Assembly: GCA_028679775.1 (NCBI GenBank)
Contig: JAJRAX010000095.1
Coordinates: 1 to 11,697, forward strand
Length of the DNA stretch: 11,697 nt
Source: Methanothrix sp.
GTDB lineage: Archaea > Halobacteriota > Methanosarcinia > Methanotrichales > Methanotrichaceae
Reading direction: 5' to 3'
Made by a program: the position numbers and the translations under genes. This document shows, one piece after another, positions 1 through 5,737 of the stretch. The notes below the pieces were generated by a model. The model had not been told where the DNA came from. It did no database searches and was given only the letters and a program-made list of their open reading frames with translations. Each line of letters begins with the position of its first letter. The stretch's first letter is position 1.

Positions 1-34
1 ATGCAAATTAGATGGCTAAAGGTGGGGAAAGAAA

Positions 35-265
35 ATGGTAACCGCAACACCAGATGCATCAAGTCTTGCTGAGGTATTGGACAGAATTCTCGACAAGGGA
101 ATCGTCGTTGATGTTTGGGCCAGGGTTAGCCTGGTGGGAATTGAGATTTTGACCGTTGAGTCCAGAGTGGTCGTGGCTTCAGTAGACACATTCCTGCACT
201 ACTCTGAGGAGATGGCCAAGATCGAGCAGGCTGCTATCGGCGCAACCCCTGCAGTTCCCGCTTAG
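35..265 (+). CDS. gvpA: Gas vesicle structural protein GvpA
   Basis: This 76-residue protein is the main shell protein of gas vesicles. GvpA subunits stack into the ribbed, gas-permeable, water-excluding wall that gives cells buoyancy. The conserved core (about residues 9-66) is clear: [17 protein letters not shown], then a hydrophobic strand pair around [19 protein letters not shown], then the helix [14 protein letters not shown]. Length is typical of the family. The start is the first ATG in frame, preceded by AAAGGTGG at 18-25, a good archaeal ribosome binding site. The tail is short and rich in Ala, Pro and Thr. It is the first gvp gene seen here, but its promoter, and possibly further gvpA copies, would lie left of the window. 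Confidence is high because the motif set is diagnostic. GvpJ and GvpM are paralogues and lie downstream. Confidence 0.97.
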   Translation: MVTATPDASSLAEVLDRILDKGIVVDVWARVSLVGIEILTVESRVVVASVDTFLHYSEEMAKIEQAAIGATPAVPA

Positions 266-300
266 GTGAATTCTCCTAATTTATTTTTGGAGGAAGAGCC
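266..300 (+). promoter_or_regulatory. gvpA-gvpC spacer: T-rich tract and strong RBS
   Basis: The 35-base spacer contains CTCC (about 273-276), then TAATTTATTTTT, then GGAGGAAG, a strong ribosome binding site for the next gene. CTCC can pair with GGAG across a T-rich loop, so a small hairpin could hide the ribosome binding site. The T tract could also cause partial transcription termination, which would keep gvpA transcripts in excess over downstream genes. The pairing is seen in the sequence; the regulatory role is inference. Confidence 0.4.
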
Positions 301-1113
301 ATGGAAGAATTAGCAGGCACCAAGACAGAGACGTTCGATGAGCTTGTAACCAAGCACACTCGACGAGAACTCGAAGAACTGGCTCTGAAGTATGGCATAG
401 AGAATTTGGGTGGAACAAAGTCCCAGTTGGCGGACTTCATTCTGGATGCTATGAAAAAGCAGAAAGAACAACCCAAATCCCAACCGCAGACGAGTTCCAA
501 AGAGGCTCCATTGATCGAAAAAATAAAGAGCCCTGCAAAGATGGAGAGTATTGGCAAGAATGGCGTATTAGCCAAGGCCAATGCAATCAACAACAAATCT
601 GCAGACCTCAAGAGAGCGGGCAAGGAGATCCGAGATGAAGGCATCCGAGAGATGAATCAATCGGTAAAAGAGTTCCAGGCAGCAGGCAGCATGCTGTCTA
701 GAAATATGCACTCCGAAGCTCGAAAGATGATTGAAGACGGCCAGAAGAGATTCAATCAGGGCCAATTGCAGTTCAAACAGTCAATTGATGCCCAAATGAA
801 AGAAAATCATGAGGCGGTCTCCAGAATGCACACGGCAACTCATGAGATCATGGTCGCTCAGGGAAAGATGGCACGCGAATTTCAGAAAGCTGGAAAGAAT
901 ATTCGAGATGAAGGCTGTAGGAATCTGCAAAATGGCCTCGCAAAATGCCAGAGCAACCTGAATGCGCAAATCAAAGAGAACCGTGAAGCCGTCTCCAAGC
1001 TATACACCGGCGCAAGAGAGATGCAGAGAAGAGCCGTGTCCTTCCAAGATGAGATCCATCGATACCAAGAGCAGGATCTCAAAAATTATATCAAAGACTT
1101 CTACTATGGGTAA
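301..1113 (+). CDS. gvpC: GvpC-like repeat protein with SAP/Rho-N-like N-terminus
   Basis: This 270-residue, charged, almost wholly helical protein lies directly after gvpA, where GvpC sits in cyanobacteria and haloarchaea. GvpC binds the outer vesicle surface and strengthens it. Related segments begin at about residues 112 (RDEGIREMNQ), 145 (EDGQKRFNQ) and 203 (RDEGCRNLQN). The offsets are 33 and 58; 33 residues is the classic cyanobacterial GvpC repeat length. AGKEIRDEG (106-114) and AGKNIRDEG (197-205) match closely, as do AQMKENHEAVS (164-174) and AQIKENREAVS (222-232). Residues 11-52 look like a small SAP/Rho-N helical domain (LEELALKYGIENLGGTKSQL), followed by a Gln/Lys/Pro/Ser linker. 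That domain is unusual for GvpC and normally binds nucleic acid. GGAGGAAG precedes the ATG. The GvpC call rests on position, repeats and composition rather than direct sequence identity. A generic coiled-coil protein is the alternative. Confidence 0.72.
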   Translation: MEELAGTKTETFDELVTKHTRRELEELALKYGIENLGGTKSQLADFILDAMKKQKEQPKSQPQTSSKEAPLIEKIKSPAKMESIGKNGVLAKANAINNKSADLKRAGKEIRDEGIREMNQSVKEFQAAGSMLSRNMHSEARKMIEDGQKRFNQGQLQFKQSIDAQMKENHEAVSRMHTATHEIMVAQGKMAREFQKAGKNIRDEGCRNLQNGLAKCQSNLNAQIKENREAVSKLYTGAREMQRRAVSFQDEIHRYQEQDLKNYIKDFYYG

Positions 1114-1127
1114 AAACCTTAGTAGAA

Positions 1128-1143
1128 CTTTTTATTATTTATT
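1128..1143 (+). promoter_or_regulatory. T-rich tract before gvpN: terminator or internal promoter
   Basis: The 50-base gap between the GvpC-like gene and gvpN holds a T/A-rich run, CTTTTTATTATTTATT. Archaeal intrinsic termination needs little more than a T tract, so this may end gvpA-gvpC transcripts. It also resembles a TATA element about 25-30 bases before the gvpN ATG at 1164, which would give a very short leader. The sequence alone cannot decide between these roles. Confidence 0.35.
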
Positions 1144-1163
1144 CTCCATGAAGGTGCTAATCC

Positions 1164-2243
1164 ATGTACGTTGAAACACATCCCAGAAAGGTGAGAGGGG
1201 AAGCGGTACACATGACCTCTTCCGAAAAGAAAGCTATCGAGCAGGCTCATAACTCTAAGGCCAGCAGCAATCCCAGCATTCAGGTCAGCATCAGGTCCCC
1301 TGCTAACATGGATTGCAGCTATGAGTTGATAACCGAAGAAGCCAGACATAAGGCCATCGAGGAAGCTTTCCTCACACCGGAGTCCAATCACTTCATCAGC
1401 ACCCCAGAAGTGAAAGAGATGGAGAAGAGACTAGTTCTCTGGCTCAAATCTGGCTACCCAGTGCATCTGATTGGACCTACCGGATGCGGCAAGACGAGCT
1501 TGGCCGTGCATGTTGCCCAGGTTTTGGGCAGACCGGTGGTCTGGATTAACGGAGACGAGTCCGTAACCACCTCGGATCTGATAGGTGGCTATTCACAAAT
1601 GCAGAGTGAAAGCGTGCGAGATAATTATGTTCACAATGTCTTCAAGACCAAAGACACCATGAAGATCGAATGGGTGGACAATCCGCTCTCCTTGGCCTGC
1701 AAATATGGCTACACCCTCATATACAACGAATTTTCCAGAACAAAGCCAGCATCAAATAACGTTCTCCTATCCGTATTCGAGGAAGGAATCTTGGAACTTC
1801 CAACGAAATTCGGAGAGGACAGATACATAAAGGTTCATCCAGATTTCAAGGCAATTCTTACTAGCAACTCTATTGAATACGCGGGAATTCACAGGCCACA
1901 AGACGCGCTCCTTGATCGTATGGTAGGATTATACGCCGACTACTATGGTTACGAGACAGAGGTCAAGATCGTGATGGAACATACCGGAATCCCCAAGGAA
2001 AAGGCCGAAAGAATCGTGACTGTAGTCAGATCAATAAGAGATAAGCTGCCAGATGGGCAGAAACCTGGCACAAGAGCATGCATAATGATTGCCAAAGGAT
2101 GGCAGACCTCAGCGACCGGTGAGGATCTGGCAATAGATTTCAGGCAAATGTGCATAGACGTCCTAGCCAGTAAGACCAGCTCACCCAGGGACATGGAGGA
2201 GAAGAAGAAACTGGTTATGGAGTCTGCGGAATATTCTGCATAG
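1164..2243 (+). CDS. gvpN: Gas vesicle protein GvpN, MoxR-type AAA+ ATPase
   Basis: GvpN is an AAA+ ATPase of about 340-360 residues that helps vesicles enlarge to full size and is not part of the core wall. Walker A is GPTGCGKT at residues 104-111. The Walker B-like segment TLIYNEFSR (184-192) carries Asn before the Glu in place of the usual Asp. SNNVLLSVFEEGILELP (197-213) is typical of GvpN. Sensor 1 is the LTSN stretch (232-235), and the arginine finger region is around DALLDRM (247-253). The first ATG at 1164 is preceded by AAGGTG at a 7-base spacing. An in-frame ATG at 1212 (343 residues) is preceded by GGTGAGAGGGG at a longer spacing, so the first 16 residues are uncertain. It follows a T-rich tract and is probably cotranscribed with the genes after it. 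Confidence 0.96.
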   Translation: MYVETHPRKVRGEAVHMTSSEKKAIEQAHNSKASSNPSIQVSIRSPANMDCSYELITEEARHKAIEEAFLTPESNHFISTPEVKEMEKRLVLWLKSGYPVHLIGPTGCGKTSLAVHVAQVLGRPVVWINGDESVTTSDLIGGYSQMQSESVRDNYVHNVFKTKDTMKIEWVDNPLSLACKYGYTLIYNEFSRTKPASNNVLLSVFEEGILELPTKFGEDRYIKVHPDFKAILTSNSIEYAGIHRPQDALLDRMVGLYADYYGYETEVKIVMEHTGIPKEKAERIVTVVRSIRDKLPDGQKPGTRACIMIAKGWQTSATGEDLAIDFRQMCIDVLASKTSSPRDMEEKKKLVMESAEYSA

Positions 2244-2250
2244 GATCTAT

Positions 2251-2640
2251 ATGCAATCAATTACTGCGGTAGTCGAAGAGGCCGAAATACGTAAAATAAG
2301 CGACATATTTCTCAAGAAGCCACCAGGACTAGGCTTCAACGAGACCGATGCGCTAGTCATCAAGGCCAAGCTGCCAGACGGAAGGCAGGTAGGAGCCACA
2401 TTTTATTTTTCACTCAAACCGGATGGAACATTTGAGGAAGAAGCCTTGGGCAGAGATGCTGTTAAAGCCAGGAGGCATAAGCTAGCGGCATTTCTCCGTT
2501 ACTATGGATTAGCTGATGAAATGGATAAATATAAATTGAAAGAGGGCATTAAAGAGCTAAAGGGAAGGATGGTGGAAGTAATTCCCATTAATGGTGAGCT
2601 CACTATCCGCATTTCACAGGAGATCTTGCATGACCGGTAA
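2251..2640 (+). CDS. Uncharacterised protein encoded between gvpN and gvpO
   Basis: I do not recognise this 129-residue protein. It begins 7 bases after the gvpN stop, and its last 11 bases overlap the gvpO start, so it belongs to the operon. The core looks like a small mostly-beta domain: ALVIKAKLPDGRQVGATFYF and a short charged turn lead into a helical stretch around KARRHKLAAFLRYYGL. It ends in a strand-rich part, GRMVEVIPINGELTIRI. There is no signal peptide, no transmembrane segment and no catalytic motif that I can name. The strand-helix-strand layout resembles small OB-like or ligand-binding domains, but that is only an impression. It is not GvpO, whose motif is in the next gene. The ribosome binding site (AGGATC just before 2251) is weak and close, which fits translational coupling to gvpN. 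Confidence 0.85.
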   Translation: MQSITAVVEEAEIRKISDIFLKKPPGLGFNETDALVIKAKLPDGRQVGATFYFSLKPDGTFEEEALGRDAVKARRHKLAAFLRYYGLADEMDKYKLKEGIKELKGRMVEVIPINGELTIRISQEILHDR

Positions 2641-2908
2641 GCCCAAAATCAAGGAAATCCTTGGCAAAGTAAACCAAGCTGCGGAAACCATGTTGATGAA
2701 GAAGCTCGACAGCATAGTAAGCCTTAACAAGGACGAGGAGGGCTGGACGGCAGAGGTAGAAGTGTTGGAGAGGAGATCTGTTCCTGATACCCAGGACATC
2801 ATGGGGAGATACGAGATGAAGTTTGACCTGGATGGGGAGCTTCTCGGCTACAAGAGAATAATGCTGCGAAGAAGATCGGACATGGAGATTCTCGAAGAAG
2901 AGGTGTAG
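2630..2908 (+). CDS. gvpO: Gas vesicle protein GvpO
   Basis: GvpO is a small accessory protein that is essential for gas vesicle formation in haloarchaea. The family signature is clear at residues 37-77 of the 92-residue product: EEGWTAEVEVLERRSVPDT, then GRYEMKFDLDGELLGYKR and an Arg-rich end. The start at 2630 is chosen because AGGAGAT (2617-2623) lies 6 bases before that ATG. A longer reading from an ATG at 2591 would sit deep inside the preceding gene without a good ribosome binding site. The first 11 bases overlap the upstream gene in another frame, indicating coupled translation. The N-terminal 35 residues form a Lys-rich helix. Confidence 0.94.
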   Translation: MTGKPKIKEILGKVNQAAETMLMKKLDSIVSLNKDEEGWTAEVEVLERRSVPDTQDIMGRYEMKFDLDGELLGYKRIMLRRRSDMEILEEEV

Positions 2909-2912
2909 CCCC

Positions 2913-3599
2913 TTGGTAAGGAGGATTCTTAATGCTGAGAAGAAGACCCCCGAATCCCTGGGGAAGTACGTTTACTGTGTCATTCCTTACCTCAAAGAGA
3001 GGGAGAGCTTCGGCAATCTCGGCTTTAATGCTGAAGAGGTCTATACCCTGGACTACAGAGACCTGGCCCCTGTCGTTAGCGATGTGGCCTACAGAGATTA
3101 TGCTGTGGATGAACAGGAAGTGGAGGTCCACCGGAAGGTAGTGGAACAGGTGATGAAAGAGCATAGCGTAATTCCAGTTGCCTATGGCATGGCATTTAAG
3201 AGCAAAAAGCTGCTGCAGATTGCCATGAGCGCCGGCTACCAAGCTATGCAAAAGGCAGAGCAAGTTGTGGATTGCAAGGTTGAGTTGGGCATCAAGGTCT
3301 TCCTTCCCAAAGATCAAGAGAACATGAGCAGCACAACGCGTGGGGAGATCAGCTCCAATTTTCTGCAATGCCTCAAGGCGGTCTCTGCGGACTTCAAGAA
3401 TCTGAAGCTCTTTTCCGATCGATTGGTCATGAACAGCGCCTTTTTGGTAGACAAGAAAAGTATTGACAATTTCTCTGATCAGGTTGGGCTCCTGAAAGAA
3501 AAATACAACAGCCTGATGGTGCAGTACTCCGGTCCCTGGCCTGCCTACAACTTTGTAGATATCCATATTCTGGGTGGAAAAAGAAGGGGTTTTCGTTAG
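2913..3599 (+). CDS. gvpF: Gas vesicle protein GvpF (GvpF/L family), start uncertain
   Basis: GvpF/GvpL proteins are minor vesicle proteins. GvpF binds GvpA and is needed early in assembly. Diagnostic parts are KYVYCVIPY near residue 18, the central HSVIPVAYGMAFKS, and the C-terminal motif SGPWPAYNFVDI. The length of 228 residues fits. The start is awkward. The reading frame opens with TTG at 2913, with GAGGTG (2899-2904) before it, and has no ATG before the conserved region. A much stronger ribosome binding site, AAGGAGGAT (2918-2926), sits 7 bases before an ATG at 2932 in another frame. One extra base in the C5 run at 2947-2951 would join that ATG to the gvpF frame. The gene may therefore truly start at TTG, or the sequence may carry a one-base deletion. 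It abuts gvpG. Confidence 0.93.
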   Translation: MVRRILNAEKKTPESLGKYVYCVIPYLKERESFGNLGFNAEEVYTLDYRDLAPVVSDVAYRDYAVDEQEVEVHRKVVEQVMKEHSVIPVAYGMAFKSKKLLQIAMSAGYQAMQKAEQVVDCKVELGIKVFLPKDQENMSSTTRGEISSNFLQCLKAVSADFKNLKLFSDRLVMNSAFLVDKKSIDNFSDQVGLLKEKYNSLMVQYSGPWPAYNFVDIHILGGKRRGFR

Positions 3600-3881
3600 A
3601 TGTTCTTCATAGATGACCTTCTGCTACGCTCCCTGGGGATATCCCTGCCGGGGCTTGACATGATCTGGACGCTGGAACAGATCCATAAATTCGCCCTTAA
3701 AGGATATTACAATCCAGATAAGATCAAGAATCAGATCAAAGAGACTCGGCTGCTCTACGAGTTCGGTGAGCTTAATCGCCAGGAATACGAGCAAAGGAAC
3801 TCGGAACTGATGCATAAGCTGGATATGGCCCAAAAAGTTATGGAGATGGATATCGGCTCAAAGATGGACATCCTGGGATGA
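3600..3881 (+). CDS. gvpG: Gas vesicle protein GvpG
   Basis: GvpG is a short helical accessory protein of about 80-95 residues, needed for vesicle assembly in haloarchaea and found in nearly all gvp clusters. The family pattern is visible: the N-terminal FFIDDLLLRSLG, a hydrophobic stretch through GLDMIWTLEQI, then KETRLLYEFGELNRQEYEQR, which matches the typical L-YE-GE-EYE region. The ATG starts one base after the gvpF stop, so translation is probably coupled; no strong ribosome binding site is seen. It overlaps the next gene by four bases (ATGA). Confidence 0.92.
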   Translation: MFFIDDLLLRSLGISLPGLDMIWTLEQIHKFALKGYYNPDKIKNQIKETRLLYEFGELNRQEYEQRNSELMHKLDMAQKVMEMDIGSKMDILG

Positions 3882-4099
3882 CCATGGCAAAAAAAAATGA
3901 AAACAAGGATGATCGTCAGCTTGAAATGCCGGAAAGGCTGCGCCGCATCTTGATAGAGATGGAGGAGAACGATGAACGGGTTCGCCCGTTTTCAGGGTCC
4001 ATTGCATATTCTGGGATCATTCGAGCTGAATATCGCATCAGATTGCAGATGGGATTTGGGGACAAAAATCGCAGCATGAATAATCCAAAGGAGATATGA
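3878..4099 (+). CDS. Small unassigned gvp-cluster protein at the gvpH position
   Basis: This 73-residue hydrophilic protein starts in an ATGA overlap with gvpG; an equally likely start is the ATG at 3884 (71 residues). It opens with a Lys/Asn/Asp-rich stretch encoded across a nine-A run. The body holds PERLRRILIEMEENDERVRP, then a strand-like SIAYSGIIRAEYRIRLQMGFG. I recognise no domain. In haloarchaeal clusters gvpH and gvpI lie between gvpG and gvpJ, so this gene occupies the gvpH slot. It lacks the Hsp20 domain of GvpH, which is found in a separate gene at 4786. It could be a reduced relative of the N-terminal part of GvpH or a lineage-specific assembly factor. Tight packing and the good ribosome binding site of the following gene inside its end support it as a real gene. 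Confidence 0.75.
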   Translation: MTMAKKNENKDDRQLEMPERLRRILIEMEENDERVRPFSGSIAYSGIIRAEYRIRLQMGFGDKNRSMNNPKEI

Positions 4100-4103
4100 A
4101 ACT

Positions 4104-4385
4104 ATGCCCATTCTAAGCCAAAAAATCCTGGACAACAGGAGGCGGCAGCATGCCGTGGTGACTGCTCATAAGAGGAAGATCAGAGATGAGATTCGCCCCT
4201 CGCTTATGCAGACTAAGAGAACCTGGTTCGAGGCATCCAACCGAAGCAATCAGATGATCAGAGATAGATGGCATACTCAAAAGGCAAAGGTAAGTGCCGC
4301 ACAACGTGATCAGAAGCTGCTGCACAAAGCCAAGATACTGGCCCACAGAAGAAAGATCCGGACAGAGATGGCCAACCGAAGGTAA
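4104..4385 (+). CDS. Small, strongly basic protein at the gvpI position
   Basis: This 93-residue protein is very rich in Arg, Lys, His and Gln and has almost no hydrophobic core. It probably forms an extended helix or stays partly unfolded. Two related segments mark its ends: AHKRKIRDEIRPS (about 21-33) and AHRRKIRTEMANR (about 80-92). The ATG is preceded by AAGGAG (4088-4093) at a 10-base spacing, within the end of the preceding gene. It sits directly before gvpJ, the place of gvpI in haloarchaea. Haloarchaeal GvpI is also a small, highly basic protein that works with GvpH, so a GvpI-like role is possible. That assignment rests on position and charge only, not on sequence similarity I can demonstrate. 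Binding to acidic surfaces or nucleic acid is an alternative. Confidence 0.78.
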   Translation: MPILSQKILDNRRRQHAVVTAHKRKIRDEIRPSLMQTKRTWFEASNRSNQMIRDRWHTQKAKVSAAQRDQKLLHKAKILAHRRKIRTEMANRR

Positions 4386-4397
4386 ACGAGGATTTTT

Positions 4398-4763
4398 ATG
4401 AATTCTTTAGCACCAACAAGAAGCCAGAATCTTGCCGATGTGGTGGAGAGGATCCTTGACAAGGGACTGGTGATCAATGCGGACATAGCTGTATCTGTAG
4501 CAGGTACAGAGCTTCTGGGCATCAAGATCAGGGCTGTCTTGGCCTCATTTGAGACTGCAGCCAAATACGGCCTGGAGCTTCCTGCGGGCACCAATCTCAA
4601 TGCACCAGGCTGGAAGAACCTGGACCGCCCCAAAGCCTGCTGCCCAGAGTGCGGCAACCGCAGGGACGAGGAGAGCCTCATGCATGAGGGCTGTCCCATC
4701 TGTGGCTGGTCAAACCCGAATAGCCTGCCTTTGATCCGGCCTGAGCCGGAAAAGTATGATTGA
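4398..4763 (+). CDS. gvpJ: Gas vesicle protein GvpJ with C-terminal zinc ribbon
   Basis: This protein belongs to the GvpA/J/M family; GvpJ is a minor, essential protein thought to act in nucleation or at the vesicle tips. Residues 9-60 carry the family core: NLADVVERILDKGLVIN, DIAVSVAGTELLGIKIRAVL, ASFETAAKYGLEL. After a Gly/Asn linker, residues 81-104 form a zinc-ribbon-like module with CPEC at 82-85 and CPIC at 99-102 and a 13-residue loop, ending in Trp. The 121 residues are longer than a plain GvpA-type core. The module may bind zinc and dock a partner. It starts 12 bases after the basic protein gene, with ACGAGGA as a moderate ribosome binding site. The J rather than M assignment follows from order (before K and L) and is fairly secure; the zinc binding is inferred from the cysteine pattern. 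Confidence 0.92.
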   Translation: MNSLAPTRSQNLADVVERILDKGLVINADIAVSVAGTELLGIKIRAVLASFETAAKYGLELPAGTNLNAPGWKNLDRPKACCPECGNRRDEESLMHEGCPICGWSNPNSLPLIRPEPEKYD

Positions 4764-4785
4764 ATTTGAAGGGAGGGGTAGCATT

Positions 4786-5400
4786 ATGGCCGAGGACATA
4801 AAGGATGCAGAAAAGAATGATGAGAGAATAGCAGCTTTGGAAAAGAAGATCGCTGAGCTTGAGAGCGCTGCAAAGGCTAGGAAGACCAGCCGGCCTGAGC
4901 CAAACGTGGAGAGCAACATTCACGTTGAGGGACTGGTGGAGAGTGTAGTGGGCCAGTTCATTCCAGGACTCGGAGGAATTATCAAGGCACTGGAGTCATC
5001 CAGCCCGGAGTTTAGAAAGAAAATTGCAGACACTGATGCCGAGATAAAGCACAGAATCGATGTTGGATGGTCCAGCAAGCCGGTTGTTGATTATCATGTC
5101 TCCACACGGCCGATCAGACGCGGCCCGGGAAGGGCGACATCTCAGGTGGATAGCGTTCGAATGCCGACTCAAGGCCCCGCCCGGGATCCCATTGTCGATG
5201 TGCTGGAAGGAAAAGATGGCATCACCGTCATAGCTGAGCTTCCCGGAGTCTCGGAAGAGGAGCTGCAGATCAATCTCGAAGGGTCCGAGCTGCATATATT
5301 GGCAGGAAACTTCAGCAAAAAAATTGAGCTACCTCATGCAGTCAAAGACATCAGGGAGAAGAGCTACAAGAATGGCATACTTCAGATCAAGTTGAATTAA
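4786..5400 (+). CDS. gvpH: GvpH-type Hsp20/alpha-crystallin domain protein
   Basis: This is a probable small heat-shock-type chaperone for vesicle proteins. From the chosen start it has 204 residues. An acidic coiled coil spans about 9-32 (ERIAALEKKIAELESA). A Gly-rich hydrophobic segment follows at 48-69 (VVGQFIPGLGGIIKAL), then a basic Pro/Arg/Gly linker. An alpha-crystallin domain covers about 134-204, with DPIVDVLEGKDGITVIAELP, the ELPGV motif at 151-155 and a final NGILQIKLN. No C-terminal I-x-I tail is present. The ATG at 4786 is preceded by GGGAGGGG (4771-4778). An in-frame ATG at 4756 lies inside gvpJ and has no such site. Haloarchaeal gvpH lies between gvpG and gvpI; here the Hsp20 gene lies between gvpJ and gvpK, so the name is by domain rather than by synteny. 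Confidence 0.87.
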   Translation: MAEDIKDAEKNDERIAALEKKIAELESAAKARKTSRPEPNVESNIHVEGLVESVVGQFIPGLGGIIKALESSSPEFRKKIADTDAEIKHRIDVGWSSKPVVDYHVSTRPIRRGPGRATSQVDSVRMPTQGPARDPIVDVLEGKDGITVIAELPGVSEEELQINLEGSELHILAGNFSKKIELPHAVKDIREKSYKNGILQIKLN

Positions 5401-5413
5401 ATTTGGAAAACAA

Positions 5414-5734
5414 ATGGCCATAAATCTGGATGAAAAAAATCTGAAGAACGGCCTTCTAGGGTTAGTAGTGGCACTGGTCGAGATCATCCAGGAGCTTTTA
5501 GAGCGCCAGGCCTTGAGGAGAATTGAGGGAGGAAGCCTCTCCGATGCCGAGGTAGAGAGGCTGGGACAGTCTCTATGCGAGCTAGCCGAGTCCCTGGAAA
5601 AAATTAAAAAGGATAATGATATCGAAGATGCTGTGCTCTCGGTTCGAGACGGCCTGGATGAGGCGGCTGACGAGCTTTTGGAGAAGTTCATAAATCCAGA
5701 GACATGGCTGGATGATAGAGAGAAGGAGCATTAG
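5414..5734 (+). CDS. gvpK: Gas vesicle protein GvpK
   Basis: GvpK is a helical accessory protein of about 100-115 residues that is needed for vesicle formation. The conserved core is easy to see: LKNGLLGLVVALVEIIQELL, then ERQALRRIEGGSLSDAEVER and LGQSLCELAESLEKIK. These match the family's usual pattern of a hydrophobic helix, ERQA-RR, a short turn and a second helix. The C-terminal part (about 73-106) is a further acidic helix ending in WLDDREKEH. The ribosome binding site is weak (TTTGGA before ATG). The gene lies 13 bases after the Hsp20 gene and three bases before gvpL, whose AAGGAG ribosome binding site lies inside the gvpK end. Confidence 0.95.
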   Translation: MAINLDEKNLKNGLLGLVVALVEIIQELLERQALRRIEGGSLSDAEVERLGQSLCELAESLEKIKKDNDIEDAVLSVRDGLDEAADELLEKFINPETWLDDREKEH

Positions 5735-5737
5735 AGA

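Noticed and set aside
2591..2629. A longer GvpO from the ATG at 2591
   Set aside because: The extra 13 residues have no good ribosome binding site and lie inside the preceding gene. AGGAGAT fits the ATG at 2630.
2932..3141. A 69-codon frame with a strong ribosome binding site
   Set aside because: Its product is Arg/Pro/Trp-rich and lies wholly inside gvpF. I treat its start as evidence of a gvpF frameshift or start problem, not as a gene.
2799..3566. A 255-codon open frame on the minus strand
   Set aside because: It lies antisense to gvpO and gvpF, which have clear family motifs. Its product shows no recognisable domain and has a composition typical of antisense reading.
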